Source: Synaphobranchus kaupii
Taxonomy: Eukaryota > Chordata > Actinopteri > Anguilliformes > Synaphobranchidae
Length of the DNA: 64,000 nucleotides
Direction: 5' to 3'
Assembly (NCBI GenBank): GCA_029718625.1
Contig: CM056389.1
Span: forward strand, 22,105,381-22,169,380
The translations under genes were made by a program, and so were the position numbers. A model generated the notes under the pieces. The model did not search any database, was not told the DNA's origin, and saw only the letters and a list, made by a program, of their open reading frames with translations. This document shows, one piece after another, positions 11,321-19,587 of this stretch. The stretch's first letter is position 1; every line of letters starts with the position of its first letter.

Positions 11321-11993
11321 ACAAGTGATTGGGGTTGAAGGTTTTGACAGCCGCCTTCAACATCCCTTTTCATGCATAATCTCAGGTCCATCAAACAGCG
11401 GTAAAAGCGTTTTTGTGAAAACACTGCTCGAAAATGCACAACATGTATTGTCAACAGTACCGCAGAACATTGTATGGTTTTATTCGTGTTGGCAACCCAT
11501 GTACGATGAAGTGCTTTGTAAAATAAAGAATGTACATTTTGTAGAAGGTCTTCCTGAATCCTTGACCGATGAAGTTTTGCTACCTTTGCACAAAACCAAC
11601 ATGGTAATTGTTGATGACCTTATGCAGGCTGCCAGTCAGAGCTCTGAAATTGAGAGAGCTTTCACCAAATATACACACCATAGAAACCTAAGCATCATAT
11701 ATCTTGTTCAGAATCTTTTGTTCCAGGGTCGAAACAGCCGCACAATTAATCTTAATGCAAACTATATTGTTCTGTTCAAAAATCCAAGAGATAAAATGCA
11801 AGTTAATGTTTTGGCACGACAAATGTACCCCAGACATTCAAAGTTTTTCCTTGAATGTTTTGATGATGCTACCAGAAAACCTTACGGTTATCTATTGGTT
11901 GATTTAAAAGCCCAGACGCCTGAGGAATACCGCATCAGAACTGGTTTGTACGCTCCAGAGTGGCCGGTAGTTTATGTGCTAAAGAAAAAGTAA
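11310..11993 (+). CDS. FtsK/HerA-type genome packaging ATPase (227 aa)
   Basis: P-loop ATPase expected to pump DNA into preformed capsids. The Walker A loop is GPSNSGKS at residues 26-33; the Walker B strand is MVIVDD at 98-103 with consecutive acidic residues. A conserved YLVQNLLFQG segment follows, at the position where Polinton and adenovirus-like A32/FtsK ATPases carry the sensor region. Length is usual for Polinton ATPases. It overlaps the end of the polymerase by 11 bases and is followed after one base by the next gene, so this cluster is probably expressed from a compact transcript. Frame intact. Confidence 0.93.
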   Translation: MDSRQVIGVEGFDSRLQHPFSCIISGPSNSGKSVFVKTLLENAQHVLSTVPQNIVWFYSCWQPMYDEVLCKIKNVHFVEGLPESLTDEVLLPLHKTNMVIVDDLMQAASQSSEIERAFTKYTHHRNLSIIYLVQNLLFQGRNSRTINLNANYIVLFKNPRDKMQVNVLARQMYPRHSKFFLECFDDATRKPYGYLLVDLKAQTPEEYRIRTGLYAPEWPVVYVLKKK

Positions 11994-11994
11994 T

Positions 11995-12333
11995 ATGTCT
12001 GCACGTATTAAACGGAACTGGTCTTTTCTAAAAGCCCTATTTGAAGGTAATGCCCGGCAAAGACGTAACATATTACAGTCTGCTTCTGGTGAACTTATAA
12101 ACACAATTTGTGAACTAGCTCTCAATGTTTTACGGGGCAATATACCCCTAACTGATACACAACTGAACAAAATAAGAAAACAAAAGGTCGGAATTAAACT
12201 GTTGGTTAACAAAAGATCATCTATTCGAAAGAGGCGAAAGATTATTTCTCAAAAGGGTGGATTTCTTCTGCCGTTGCTGAGTGTTGCAATACCGTTTCTC
12301 ACCAGTTTGATAGCGGGTCGCAGCGGGGCTTAA
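11995..12333 (+). CDS. small basic protein with C-terminal hydrophobic segment (112 aa)
   Basis: Starts one base after the ATPase stop. The N-terminal 90 residues are basic and rich in Arg/Lys (for example SSIRKRRK). The C-terminus is GGFLLPLLSVAIPFLTSLIA, a Gly-Gly followed by a hydrophobic stretch. That layout resembles small adenovirus core or cement precursors (pX/mu style), in which a protease site at GG precedes a hydrophobic tail. Assignment as a minor virion protein is an inference from composition, position among structural genes and the presence of an adenain-like protease; no clear homology is claimed. Confidence 0.7.
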   Translation: MSARIKRNWSFLKALFEGNARQRRNILQSASGELINTICELALNVLRGNIPLTDTQLNKIRKQKVGIKLLVNKRSSIRKRRKIISQKGGFLLPLLSVAIPFLTSLIAGRSGA

Positions 12334-12337
12334 AATC

Positions 12338-13045
12338 ATGGACCACGCCCAAAAAATGTATCTAGTACCTCAAAGTCAGCTGGACAAATTAAAGAATCTT
12401 ACTTTTACACCGGAACCAATCCGACAAACTGTTGAAAATGATTTGGATCAAACCATACGTAACATCTTATCAAGGACTGATGTTGGTCCTCATGAGAAGG
12501 TAAAACTGTACACGATTGCTCTACAACGTTTCATTGCATTGGTTAAACAAGGGGAAGCCGAAATGCAACATTTGACCCTATCGTTGCCTGTTGAGGTTGG
12601 CGATAATGTCAGAACGGACACCGCCCGAGTTGACGATTTTGTACAAAGCGTACCACCTAGAAGCCGGAAAAATGCCACCTACGTATTGGATAAAATTTCT
12701 AAATCAGGAAATGTCGCAACGTGGAACGATAAAGGGGAGTTTGTGTTTAATGGTACGGCTGTCAGTGGGTCGCATATGTTGGATCTAATAAAGAACATAA
12801 CGGCCCCTCACAAGATTTCTGACGATAGAAGGCCCCGGGGTTGGGAGGAATTCATAGAGGCTATGGCTATGCTTAATATGCCTATTTCTGTCATACCTAA
12901 TCAAAATGTGCGCGGCAAGATAAATCAACACAAAAAGAAAATACCAATTACCGCCGCAACCTTTACTCCTATGACACCAGAACCAGGCCCTAAGGCTGTT
13001 TTTTCATCTCCCGCTTTAGACCATTCAGCGTGGCTAGATTTCTGA
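12338..13045 (+). CDS. conserved-looking Polinton protein, unknown function (235 aa)
   Basis: ATG four bases after the previous stop, ends 13045 just before a short (GT)n run. Mixed charged, soluble protein with no signal peptide or membrane segment. The centre (WNDKGEFVFNGTAVSGSH, about residues 145-165) looks like a small beta-rich module and is followed by a basic segment (GKINQHKKK). I recognise no enzyme motif. It is last in the rightward arm, after ATPase and a small virion-like protein, so a virion or assembly role is possible but unproven. Confidence 0.75.
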   Translation: MDHAQKMYLVPQSQLDKLKNLTFTPEPIRQTVENDLDQTIRNILSRTDVGPHEKVKLYTIALQRFIALVKQGEAEMQHLTLSLPVEVGDNVRTDTARVDDFVQSVPPRSRKNATYVLDKISKSGNVATWNDKGEFVFNGTAVSGSHMLDLIKNITAPHKISDDRRPRGWEEFIEAMAMLNMPISVIPNQNVRGKINQHKKKIPITAATFTPMTPEPGPKAVFSSPALDHSAWLDF

Positions 13046-13179
13046 AGCTGTTGAGTGTGTGTGTGTGTGTGTGTGTTTTGTTTTAAATGATCAAAATGTC
13101 GAAATGTAAAGTTTAAAATGTTTTTATTTTATAATAAAAGACAAAACAATATTCAAACAATACATGTCTGTGTTTTTTT
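13046..13179. terminator. convergent 3' end region with poly(A) signals on both strands
   Basis: Between the rightward and leftward arms. It contains a (GT)n run (13056-13075), an AATAAA on the plus strand near 13132 and its counterpart TTTATT (AATAAA on the minus strand) near 13122. Both arms therefore appear to terminate in the same short segment. Confidence 0.6.
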
Positions 13180-13257
13180 TCAACAGTGACAGGCCTTAAA
13201 CATTTCACCACAACATGCAGTCTGTACACAGTTTAACATGTTTTTAACACACTTGTC
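13180..13257 (-). pseudogene. detached 3' end of the protease gene
   Basis: On the minus strand this stretch continues the protease frame past the LINE insertion point: the last four codons shared with the target duplication, then 21 further codons rich in Cys, then a stop (complement of 13180-13182). It is separated from the rest of the gene (15330-15806) by the LINE at 13258-15329. The ancestral product would have been about 180 aa. Confidence 0.8.
13246..13257. repeat. target duplication AACACACTTGTC (left of inner LINE)
   Basis: Twelve bases repeated exactly at 15330-15341, immediately outside the inner LINE. Confidence 0.9.
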
Positions 13258-15329
13258 AGGCATGGAGTATCCTGAACAACCTCACTGGCAGGTCAAGACA
13301 CTCACCTCGTCACTGCCCCATTTCTGCAAATAAAATCGCATCACAATTTGTGAAAAATGGGGTATACGAGGGTAAAGACCGCGAGTCATCACGACTCGTG
13401 GCAAAGGAAGTGTCTGACCTCTGGAGGGCCCCAACATCTAGCAGCGATAACATCTCCGGTGAATTCACACCGGAGGAGTTCGCTGCCGCCCTCCAGCACC
13501 TAAAGCCAGGAAAAGCTCCGGGCCCTGATTCCATCTGCCCGGAGCTTATACTCCATGCCGCACCTGCCCTGAAGTCCTGGTTAAGAGCTTTCCTCTCTTC
13601 CTGCTTGCGCCAACTCAAGATCCCCAAAATCTGGAGAAGAGCCCTAGTTGTCGCGATCCCTAAGCCGAATAAGCCTGAAGGGGATCCTAAGAGCTACCGT
13701 CCCATCTCCTTGCTCTGCATCCCCTTCAAGATCCTCGAGCGTCTTATCTACGCCCGCGTCGAACCGATCGTCGACCCACTGCTCCCTCGGGAGCAGGCCG
13801 GGTTCCGACGCGGGAGATCGACCGTAGACCAAGTCACTTTGATGACTCAAGACATCGAGGACAGCTTTTCGTTCAAGAAGAAGGCCGGAGCCGTTTTTGT
13901 CGATCTGACGGCTGCCTATGATACCGTATGGCACCGCGGCCTCACCTGCAAGCTGCTCCGCCTGCTGCCGGACAGGCACATGGTCAGTATGATCTTGGAG
14001 CTTGTCCGAAATCGCAGCTTTAACCTTACCACCGGTAGCGGACAGCAAAGCAGGTTACGACGCCTCAAGAACGGCGTCCCCCAGGGATCTGTCCTGGCCC
14101 CCCTCCTCTATAATATCTACACTTATGACTTGCCTGATACAGTCTCGCGGAAGTATGCCTACGCGGATGACCTCGCGTTGGTGTACTCCGCTGGAGACTG
14201 GCAGTCATTGGAGGGGACTTTGAGCCAGGACATGCAGACACTAGTGGCATACCTCTGGAAATGGAGGTTGAAGCTCAGCGAGGCAAAGACGGTGTCGGCG
14301 GCCTTCCATCTTAACAACAGGGAGGCTAAACGTGAGCTCCGAATATATATTGGCGGAACACCCCTGCCATGCTGCGCTGAGCCAATCTACCTCGGCGTGA
14401 CATTGGACAGGTCGCTCACGTTTCGCCGACACTTTGAGTCACTGCGCAAGAAGTTAACATCTCGTGTGGCATTGATGAGGCGACTAGTCGGGTCAGGCTG
14501 GGGCGCCGACGCAAGAACATTGCGTACGGCAGCCCTGGCCCTTGTTTACTCGACTAGTGAGTACTGCGCACCGGTATGGTGTCGCAGTGCCCACACCCGC
14601 CTCATCGATACGCCCATCAACGAAGCCTTGCGCATCGTGACAGGATGCCTGCGTCCCACTCCCGTGGACAATCTTCCCATTCTTGCAGGCATCCAGCCCG
14701 CTGGGCTTCGCCGCGCGGGAGCCACAGCACGTCTCGCGTGCCGGGCCATGGAGCCAAACCATCTGCTCCACGAAAGGCTCGCTGTAATTGCTGAGCCTCC
14801 CCGGCGCCTTAAGTCGAGACACCCATTTGTGCCTGCCGCACAGGAATTCCTGCAGCAATGCAGTGATCTTAACATCAGTGCGGCACGGTGGGCGGATTAC
14901 ATCTGGAGCACGGAGTGGGAGGAGAACACCTCTAGACTCCGTGACTTCATCCCAGACGTCGGTTTTCCCCCTATTGGGGTGGACCTGCCTAGACTGGCAT
15001 GGGTGAGGCTTAACCGCCTCCGGACCGGCGTTGGGCGCTTCCGCTCATCGATGCACAGATGGGGCTTGGCTTCTTGCGCAGCCTGCGAGTGTGGCGCGGA
15101 GGAACAAACCGCAGACCATGTCATCCTGGACTGCCCGATTTATCGGGCACCCAATGGGATGCATGGTCTGTCGGTTCTGGATGATGACACGGTGACGTGG
15201 CTACTGGAGGTGTGCCCTGAAATATAGTCCGGGTGAACCCCCCCCTAGGCTCGGGGTGGTAAAAGGATAGCCCCTCGGCCCCGAGCCTGGGGATGTGGGA
15301 CAAAAGATCCCACCCAAACGAAGAAGAAG
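13258..15329 (+). mobile_element. 5'-truncated non-LTR retrotransposon inserted in the Polinton
   Basis: Flanked by a perfect 12-bp duplication. It begins in mid-ORF (no endonuclease domain), carries an uninterrupted reverse transcriptase frame, about 100 bp of 3' UTR, and a short (GAA)n tail at about 15320-15329. Its GC-rich coding sequence contrasts with the AT-rich Polinton around it. Target-primed reverse transcription with 5' truncation is the expected origin. Confidence 0.93.
13260..15227 (+). CDS. reverse transcriptase ORF of the inner LINE (5'-truncated)
   Basis: The frame is open from the truncation point to TAG at 15225-15227; the first possible start inside is a GTG at 13350, so no native start codon is visible. 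The RT core includes KPGKAPGPD, SYRPISLL, AGFRRGRSTVDQ, GVPQGSVLAPLLYNIY and catalytic YADD near 14158-14170. The C-terminal part has a Cys/His cluster (CECGAEEQTADHVILDC) typical of the tail of Jockey/I/CR1-group LINE ORF2 proteins. The endonuclease domain is lost. No stops or frameshifts, so the insertion is probably young. Clade is not certain. Confidence 0.88.
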   Translation, partial: AWSILNNLTGRSRHSPRHCPISANKIASQFVKNGVYEGKDRESSRLVAKEVSDLWRAPTSSSDNISGEFTPEEFAAALQHLKPGKAPGPDSICPELILHAAPALKSWLRAFLSSCLRQLKIPKIWRRALVVAIPKPNKPEGDPKSYRPISLLCIPFKILERLIYARVEPIVDPLLPREQAGFRRGRSTVDQVTLMTQDIEDSFSFKKKAGAVFVDLTAAYDTVWHRGLTCKLLRLLPDRHMVSMILELVRNRSFNLTTGSGQQSRLRRLKNGVPQGSVLAPLLYNIYTYDLPDTVSRKYAYADDLALVYSAGDWQSLEGTLSQDMQTLVAYLWKWRLKLSEAKTVSAAFHLNNREAKRELRIYIGGTPLPCCAEPIYLGVTLDRSLTFRRHFESLRKKLTSRVALMRRLVGSGWGADARTLRTAALALVYSTSEYCAPVWCRSAHTRLIDTPINEALRIVTGCLRPTPVDNLPILAGIQPAGLRRAGATARLACRAMEPNHLLHERLAVIAEPPRRLKSRHPFVPAAQEFLQQCSDLNISAARWADYIWSTEWEENTSRLRDFIPDVGFPPIGVDLPRLAWVRLNRLRTGVGRFRSSMHRWGLASCAACECGAEEQTADHVILDCPIYRAPNGMHGLSVLDDDTVTWLLEVCPEI

Positions 15330-15806
15330 AACACACTTGTCCAAGTATATTTTATCAACATATCTTGAAACCATCGCATCATTATTTTTCAAATTATCAG
15401 AGTATAGGGTTATAATTTCATTAAACGGAACCCCTTTGGCCCTGTTGTGCAGATAAAAGACGCAATGCTGTCCACACTTTGTGCTGTGTAGGTCTTGCAC
15501 TTGTGCCTTGTTGTAAACAATCCTTTTACAGTTCTTTTGTAAAAAAGTAATAATGTTATCTGGGAAATAAATGTAGTCAGGAGGGTTTCCATAGGAGTCG
15601 AAAAATTCACCAGTTTTATCCGCACACAAATATAGCGCTAACCAGTGTTCTCCAGGTTTGTTTCGAGGGTGTGTATTCACAATGTACAATGCTGGTAAAT
15701 TATTTAATTTATTCTTCGGTAGCTCATCACAGGCCACAACCCCACAAAAGTTCTTTTCTGTGTAAGGATTGTTACTCAAAATAGCCGTTAGTTCTCTGGT
15801 ATTCAT
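15330..15806 (-). pseudogene. adenain-like cysteine protease (capsid maturation), 3' end disrupted
   Basis: C5/Ulp1-fold protease expected to process virion precursors. Catalytic layout as in adenain: His54 in GEHWLAL, Asp70 in FFDSYG, nucleophile Cys111 in KCGQHC, with Gln102 or Gln104 available for the oxyanion hole. ATG at 15804-15806, three bases from the capsid gene. The first 159 codons are intact; the inner LINE then interrupts the gene. The present frame runs on into LINE sequence to 15201, replacing the native last 21 residues with about 42 unrelated ones. All predicted catalytic residues remain, so loss of activity is not certain. Confidence 0.9.
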
Positions 15807-15808
15807 GA

Positions 15809-17122
15809 TTAATAATAATCATACAACACGTTCCTCCTCTGGTTCACTTCAATGATGTTGTCGAAGCATGCGTAAACAATTAAATTAACTGTTCTGGGTA
15901 GCGGGTTTCTGAATCTCATCTCCAGACGTATATTACCCGTCTTGATCAGGGATAGATGCTGGCTGCAACCTTCATCGGGTGTCAGGTTGAAAGCATAAAG
16001 GGTGTAACCGTTCAGGTATTCTTGACGGTTAATGCACAAAGGCGTGTCTTTGAGATGTCGACCTGTGGCCAGCGTTAGGCTGTAAAATTCGCGAACCGCA
16101 GAACCGTTACCATAATTTGGGAGATATGGTTTACTCGGTATTGGAAGGCCGTTCATACTGAGGGATACATATTCTGCATTGTAATGCTGGAAATTGAAAG
16201 GGTTCTTGTTGTAAACACCTGTAAAAGCATCGTTATCTACCAAACCTATAATGATAGATTTCGGTAATTGACCCAAAAACAAATTTTCTTGATTGCAAAC
16301 TCTAAGACCAGCGGCTAAACTGAAAGTTTTAAGACTAACACGGTCAATCGGATATTTAACATTTGATGTCAGTAGAGCCTGGGCATGTCCGAGCTTAACG
16401 GGTGGAGAGACCCCAATTTTTTTTACAAATAGTGTGGCCGAGACCATTTTAAGGCGGTATTGTTGCTGAGGTGCATCCTCGCTCATTAGACAGAACTCAT
16501 CCTTACAACGGACCATCTTAATTTTTATATCGACTCCGTTTATAAGTAGTCTCTCCTGAAAAAACATGTCTGCATGTATGGGGCCGAGCAACTCAAAAGT
16601 GTTACTCGCTGCGGTATATAGAGTTCTATCTTTCAAACCCTTGTTTTCACCCGCAGGGTCTGTTTCGTCCATATGTCCGCTGGTGTCCTTATAGAATAAT
16701 CCGGACGTAAATTGATTAGACATTGTGTCTTCAGAATAATTAAGTAGACATTCCATAATTGCTCTGTAGGGGTACGTGTTGCTAGACTGGCTTACCAGCC
16801 GGTCTCCCAATGAAATATCCACCTGTGAAAAAATGGTCGCTATGGGATAATTAATAAGCCCAACCTTGGCATCGGCCGGAATATTGGTGCCATCGGCCCG
16901 GGTTATCTGACAACGTAGGTATAAAAGAGTATTGTTTAAGTCAAGGTAATCTTCGCCATTACCGGCGATATAAAACTCTAGAGGTCCAGTATCCGAAATG
17001 GCAGACAGGGGTGGTACTTCTACGTAGATGCTCTTATCAATGCTTGTTTGTGTGTAAGGAACTGCAAAAAGGTCCAGTTCCGACTTCATACATTCCTCTG
17101 ACATGTTGTGTATAAAGGCCAT
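15809..17122 (-). CDS. major capsid protein, double jelly-roll (hexon-like), 437 aa
   Basis: Matches the Polinton/adintovirus major capsid pattern at its N-terminus (SELDLFAVPYTQTSI, then a GPLEFYIAGNGEDYLDL segment) and throughout: mostly beta-strand, no signal peptide, C-terminal LRPRTVN-like Arg/aromatic region. Known role: trimeric hexon building the icosahedral shell. It lies between the core-like gene (two-base gap) and the protease (two-base gap), the usual structural cluster. The frame is fully open. Confidence 0.92.
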   Translation of the reverse strand: MAFIHNMSEECMKSELDLFAVPYTQTSIDKSIYVEVPPLSAISDTGPLEFYIAGNGEDYLDLNNTLLYLRCQITRADGTNIPADAKVGLINYPIATIFSQVDISLGDRLVSQSSNTYPYRAIMECLLNYSEDTMSNQFTSGLFYKDTSGHMDETDPAGENKGLKDRTLYTAASNTFELLGPIHADMFFQERLLINGVDIKIKMVRCKDEFCLMSEDAPQQQYRLKMVSATLFVKKIGVSPPVKLGHAQALLTSNVKYPIDRVSLKTFSLAAGLRVCNQENLFLGQLPKSIIIGLVDNDAFTGVYNKNPFNFQHYNAEYVSLSMNGLPIPSKPYLPNYGNGSAVREFYSLTLATGRHLKDTPLCINRQEYLNGYTLYAFNLTPDEGCSQHLSLIKTGNIRLEMRFRNPLPRTVNLIVYACFDNIIEVNQRRNVLYDYY

Positions 17123-17124
17123 TT

Positions 17125-17583
17125 TTAAAAAATGTATCTACTTTTTCTCTTAACCTTCTTGGTCGGTTTTTTAGCCTTCCTCTTACGCTTCTTTGCGACT
17201 GTGACCCTAATGTATGCCGGACGTCTCTTTTTAGCCTTGGCACGACTTGTGACCCGCCCCCCTGGAGGTCTTTTCTGTGAACGACGGGTCATAACCAAAA
17301 ACCCCGAACCTTCTTGTTCACCGTTATTCAAACGACTCGTCACAACTTTATGGACTACATCCTTGGCTATGTTTTTAGCTGCTGATGTTAAATGTGGTCT
17401 GGCTATGTTGAAGCCTTTCTTTAGTAGGGGCAATGCCATTCGGAATAAACCTCTAAAAAGTCCTCCAAGACCGCTACCATACATAACGCTCGCACCCTTA
17501 TACCCCGGCAGACCATTACCGGCTTGTGCTGTATAATAGTCTATGTACCTATGAGGGTCAACGTATAGGTTTGAACTTGCCAT
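17125..17583 (-). CDS. basic core/minor virion protein (152 aa)
   Basis: The N-terminal third carries a Gly-rich amphipathic segment (GSGLGGLFRGLFRMALPLL, residues about 36-54), reminiscent of the membrane-active helix of adenovirus pVI-type proteins. The last 50 residues are dominated by Lys/Arg (KKRKRKAKKPTKKVKRKSR), as in DNA-condensing core proteins. The combination suggests a virion internal protein acting on DNA and perhaps membranes; this is inference from composition and gene order. Two bases from the penton-like gene and two from the hexon-like gene. Confidence 0.8.
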   Translation of the reverse strand: MASSNLYVDPHRYIDYYTAQAGNGLPGYKGASVMYGSGLGGLFRGLFRMALPLLKKGFNIARPHLTSAAKNIAKDVVHKVVTSRLNNGEQEGSGFLVMTRRSQKRPPGGRVTSRAKAKKRRPAYIRVTVAKKRKRKAKKPTKKVKRKSRYIF

Positions 17584-17585
17584 TT

Positions 17586-18347
17586 TTATTCGTGATATCG
17601 ATGCTTCACCGGCCTGAAATGCAATTTTATGAGGGCTTTACCGTAAGTGAAGCGTATGTTCTCGTTCTGATCCGATTTCAGCTCAATTGTTATGTTATCA
17701 ATGTGTTTCTTGCACACGTGAACGTAGTGTGGCTTTTCATACGTGATTGTGATGACATCGTTGCTAGACCCGGTTATATGTACACATCGTAGCAAGGGCA
17801 CAAAACTATTTCCGACTCTCTGGTAGTCAATAATGTCTGTGTAAACATACATTGTGTAAAACCCTGCACGAATATCTGCCGGATGTGGTGCCACAGAACT
17901 TGCTACCGTTAAGGGTACATCCGGGTCCAAACCCAACATCCTTGCAAGTTTACCACTAGCTTTCAACGCCATATTTTCGTTTGCACTACTAATATAAATT
18001 CGGTTTTTCATTGTTGAATGGGTCACCTCAATATCCAATTTCTTTATTTTTAACGCCTTATTCATCTCATCAACCAAGGATTTCAGATTCTTGTAATATC
18101 CCCAGCTTATTAAAACAACGTAGCTGAGTTCCTTTTTCTTACCATCACTTACGATAAAAACATTTTCATGAGCTGATAGCATATTCCATGTACACGGGTA
18201 TTGAATTTCTGCTAAAGCAACTTCCCACTGTCCACGAAATTCGAGGGGTCTGGCGAACTTTGTCGTGTAACACGATATTTTGTTTCCAGGATAGATATCT
18301 AGACTGGCATTACTGGGGAGAGTGACATAAAAGCCTGCTTCCTCCAT
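17586..18347 (-). CDS. minor capsid protein, penton-like single jelly-roll (253 aa)
   Basis: The N-terminal motif FYVTLPSNASLDIYPGNKI followed by GQWEVALAEIQYPCTWN is characteristic of the Polinton minor capsid (penton homologue) family. Expected to form pentameric vertices of the capsid. Beta-rich, no membrane segment. The ATG at 18345-18347 follows closely after the integrase stop, and the stop sits two bases before the core-like gene. Frame intact. Confidence 0.88.
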   Translation of the reverse strand: MEEAGFYVTLPSNASLDIYPGNKISCYTTKFARPLEFRGQWEVALAEIQYPCTWNMLSAHENVFIVSDGKKKELSYVVLISWGYYKNLKSLVDEMNKALKIKKLDIEVTHSTMKNRIYISSANENMALKASGKLARMLGLDPDVPLTVASSVAPHPADIRAGFYTMYVYTDIIDYQRVGNSFVPLLRCVHITGSSNDVITITYEKPHYVHVCKKHIDNITIELKSDQNENIRFTYGKALIKLHFRPVKHRYHE

Positions 18348-18371
18348 GGCGAGCTAATGGTTTCTACTCTT

Positions 18372-19457
18372 TTAGATATCAAACACGCTATCTTTAGGTA
18401 TCCAGCTGTTGTATTTTTCAGGCCATCCGACCCACTTCACTAAAACGAGCTTCTGTTTCTTATACTTCTTTTCGGCAATTATTTTTTCGACCTTAAAGGT
18501 TTTGTCTTTTCCAACTATAACCTTCTGTAATTCCTCAGCATAAAATGTTCCGTCAATGCTCGCCCCATCATAATCCTTCAATCTATATACAGGAGGGTTT
18601 CTGTGGACCCTTTCAACGACTGTAAAATATTCGTCTGTATATGTTTGCTCATAACCTTTTGCGAACTTTCCACGTACTTTGGAAACTCTGACGGTATCCC
18701 CCTCCTCAAACTTAAACTTTAGCTTTTTAGATTTTTTTGTAAAGAGACCATACATGTTTTTAAAAACTTTAAAAGAATTATTTTCGTTTACTTCAATTGG
18801 CTTCATTTTAATCGTATTGTGATAGCTGTTGTTGTAAGCCAGGACCAAATCCTGGACAGAATCTACATAGCGTCTGGTGTTGTACTTTGTGAAGTATCTC
18901 CACATTCTGGTTTTTAACGTTCTATTGAAGCGTTCGACCACAGATGCTTTCACATCATCGTTGTCTGTGGCAAAGTGTAATATTTTGTTGCGTTTCATCA
19001 GACTCTGAAACCTTTTATTGAAAAATTCTTTACCTTTATCGGTTTGTATTTTTTTAGGTATACGTCCATTTGCGAGAATTTCTTGAAGGGCTTTCACCAC
19101 TTCGATACCTGTCTTGTTTTTAAGAACACATACCCAGGCGTATTTTGACAATATATCTATACAAGTTAGCATAAACTTCATATTATCATTATGCTCAGAT
19201 AAACTTGACATGTCTACTAAATCAAGCTGCCATTGTGAATCAATGTTTCTCACAATAACCCTGTTTCTTTTGAAATTGACTCTGATGGGTTTGTGTAAAG
19301 TGTATGCATCTTCACCCGATAACCAGTCCGTAACTTTTTTGTTTGATATGTTACTCCCTGCTTCAAGTAATACATTTCGTAAGCGCTCTTTGCCGCCGTA
19401 AGAACCTGGATTTTCTGGAGCATAATAAACATCTTGCATGCGTTTCTCAACCGCCAT
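18372..19457 (-). CDS. retroviral-type integrase with C-terminal chromodomain (361 aa)
   Basis: Rve-superfamily DDE integrase that inserts the element with 6-bp duplications. Start chosen at the ATG 19455-19457; the frame upstream opens only with a TTG. The N-terminus has the Polinton-type YYAPENPGSYGG motif. Catalytic residues: first Asp in WQLDLVDM (79 or 82), Asp140 in TDKGKEFF, Glu175 in VVERFNRT (35 positions later). The C-terminus (about 320-361, VKWVGWPEKYNSWIP) is a chromodomain, which in other elements reads histone marks and biases target choice. A TATATA motif at 19486-19491 lies about 30 bases upstream. Confidence 0.95.
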   Translation of the reverse strand: MAVEKRMQDVYYAPENPGSYGGKERLRNVLLEAGSNISNKKVTDWLSGEDAYTLHKPIRVNFKRNRVIVRNIDSQWQLDLVDMSSLSEHNDNMKFMLTCIDILSKYAWVCVLKNKTGIEVVKALQEILANGRIPKKIQTDKGKEFFNKRFQSLMKRNKILHFATDNDDVKASVVERFNRTLKTRMWRYFTKYNTRRYVDSVQDLVLAYNNSYHNTIKMKPIEVNENNSFKVFKNMYGLFTKKSKKLKFKFEEGDTVRVSKVRGKFAKGYEQTYTDEYFTVVERVHRNPPVYRLKDYDGASIDGTFYAEELQKVIVGKDKTFKVEKIIAEKKYKKQKLVLVKWVGWPEKYNSWIPKDSVFDI

Positions 19458-19587
19458 CCTTACAGTTATCACAATAATGACACAATATATAAAAACCAAA
19501 GTATTTATTTATGTATTTTAAAAAAAGTTACAGGTTACATGACAGAAATTATACATATTAACGTTTAAACATTTCTTGAAAATGTTT

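Noticed and set aside
15201..15806. 201-aa protease as one continuous protein
   Set aside because: The last 42 codons are antisense LINE sequence; the native gene stops being continuous at 15330.
19458..19499. 14-residue N-terminal extension of the integrase
   Set aside because: It begins with TTG and overlaps a TATATA promoter-like motif; ATG at 19457 fits the family.
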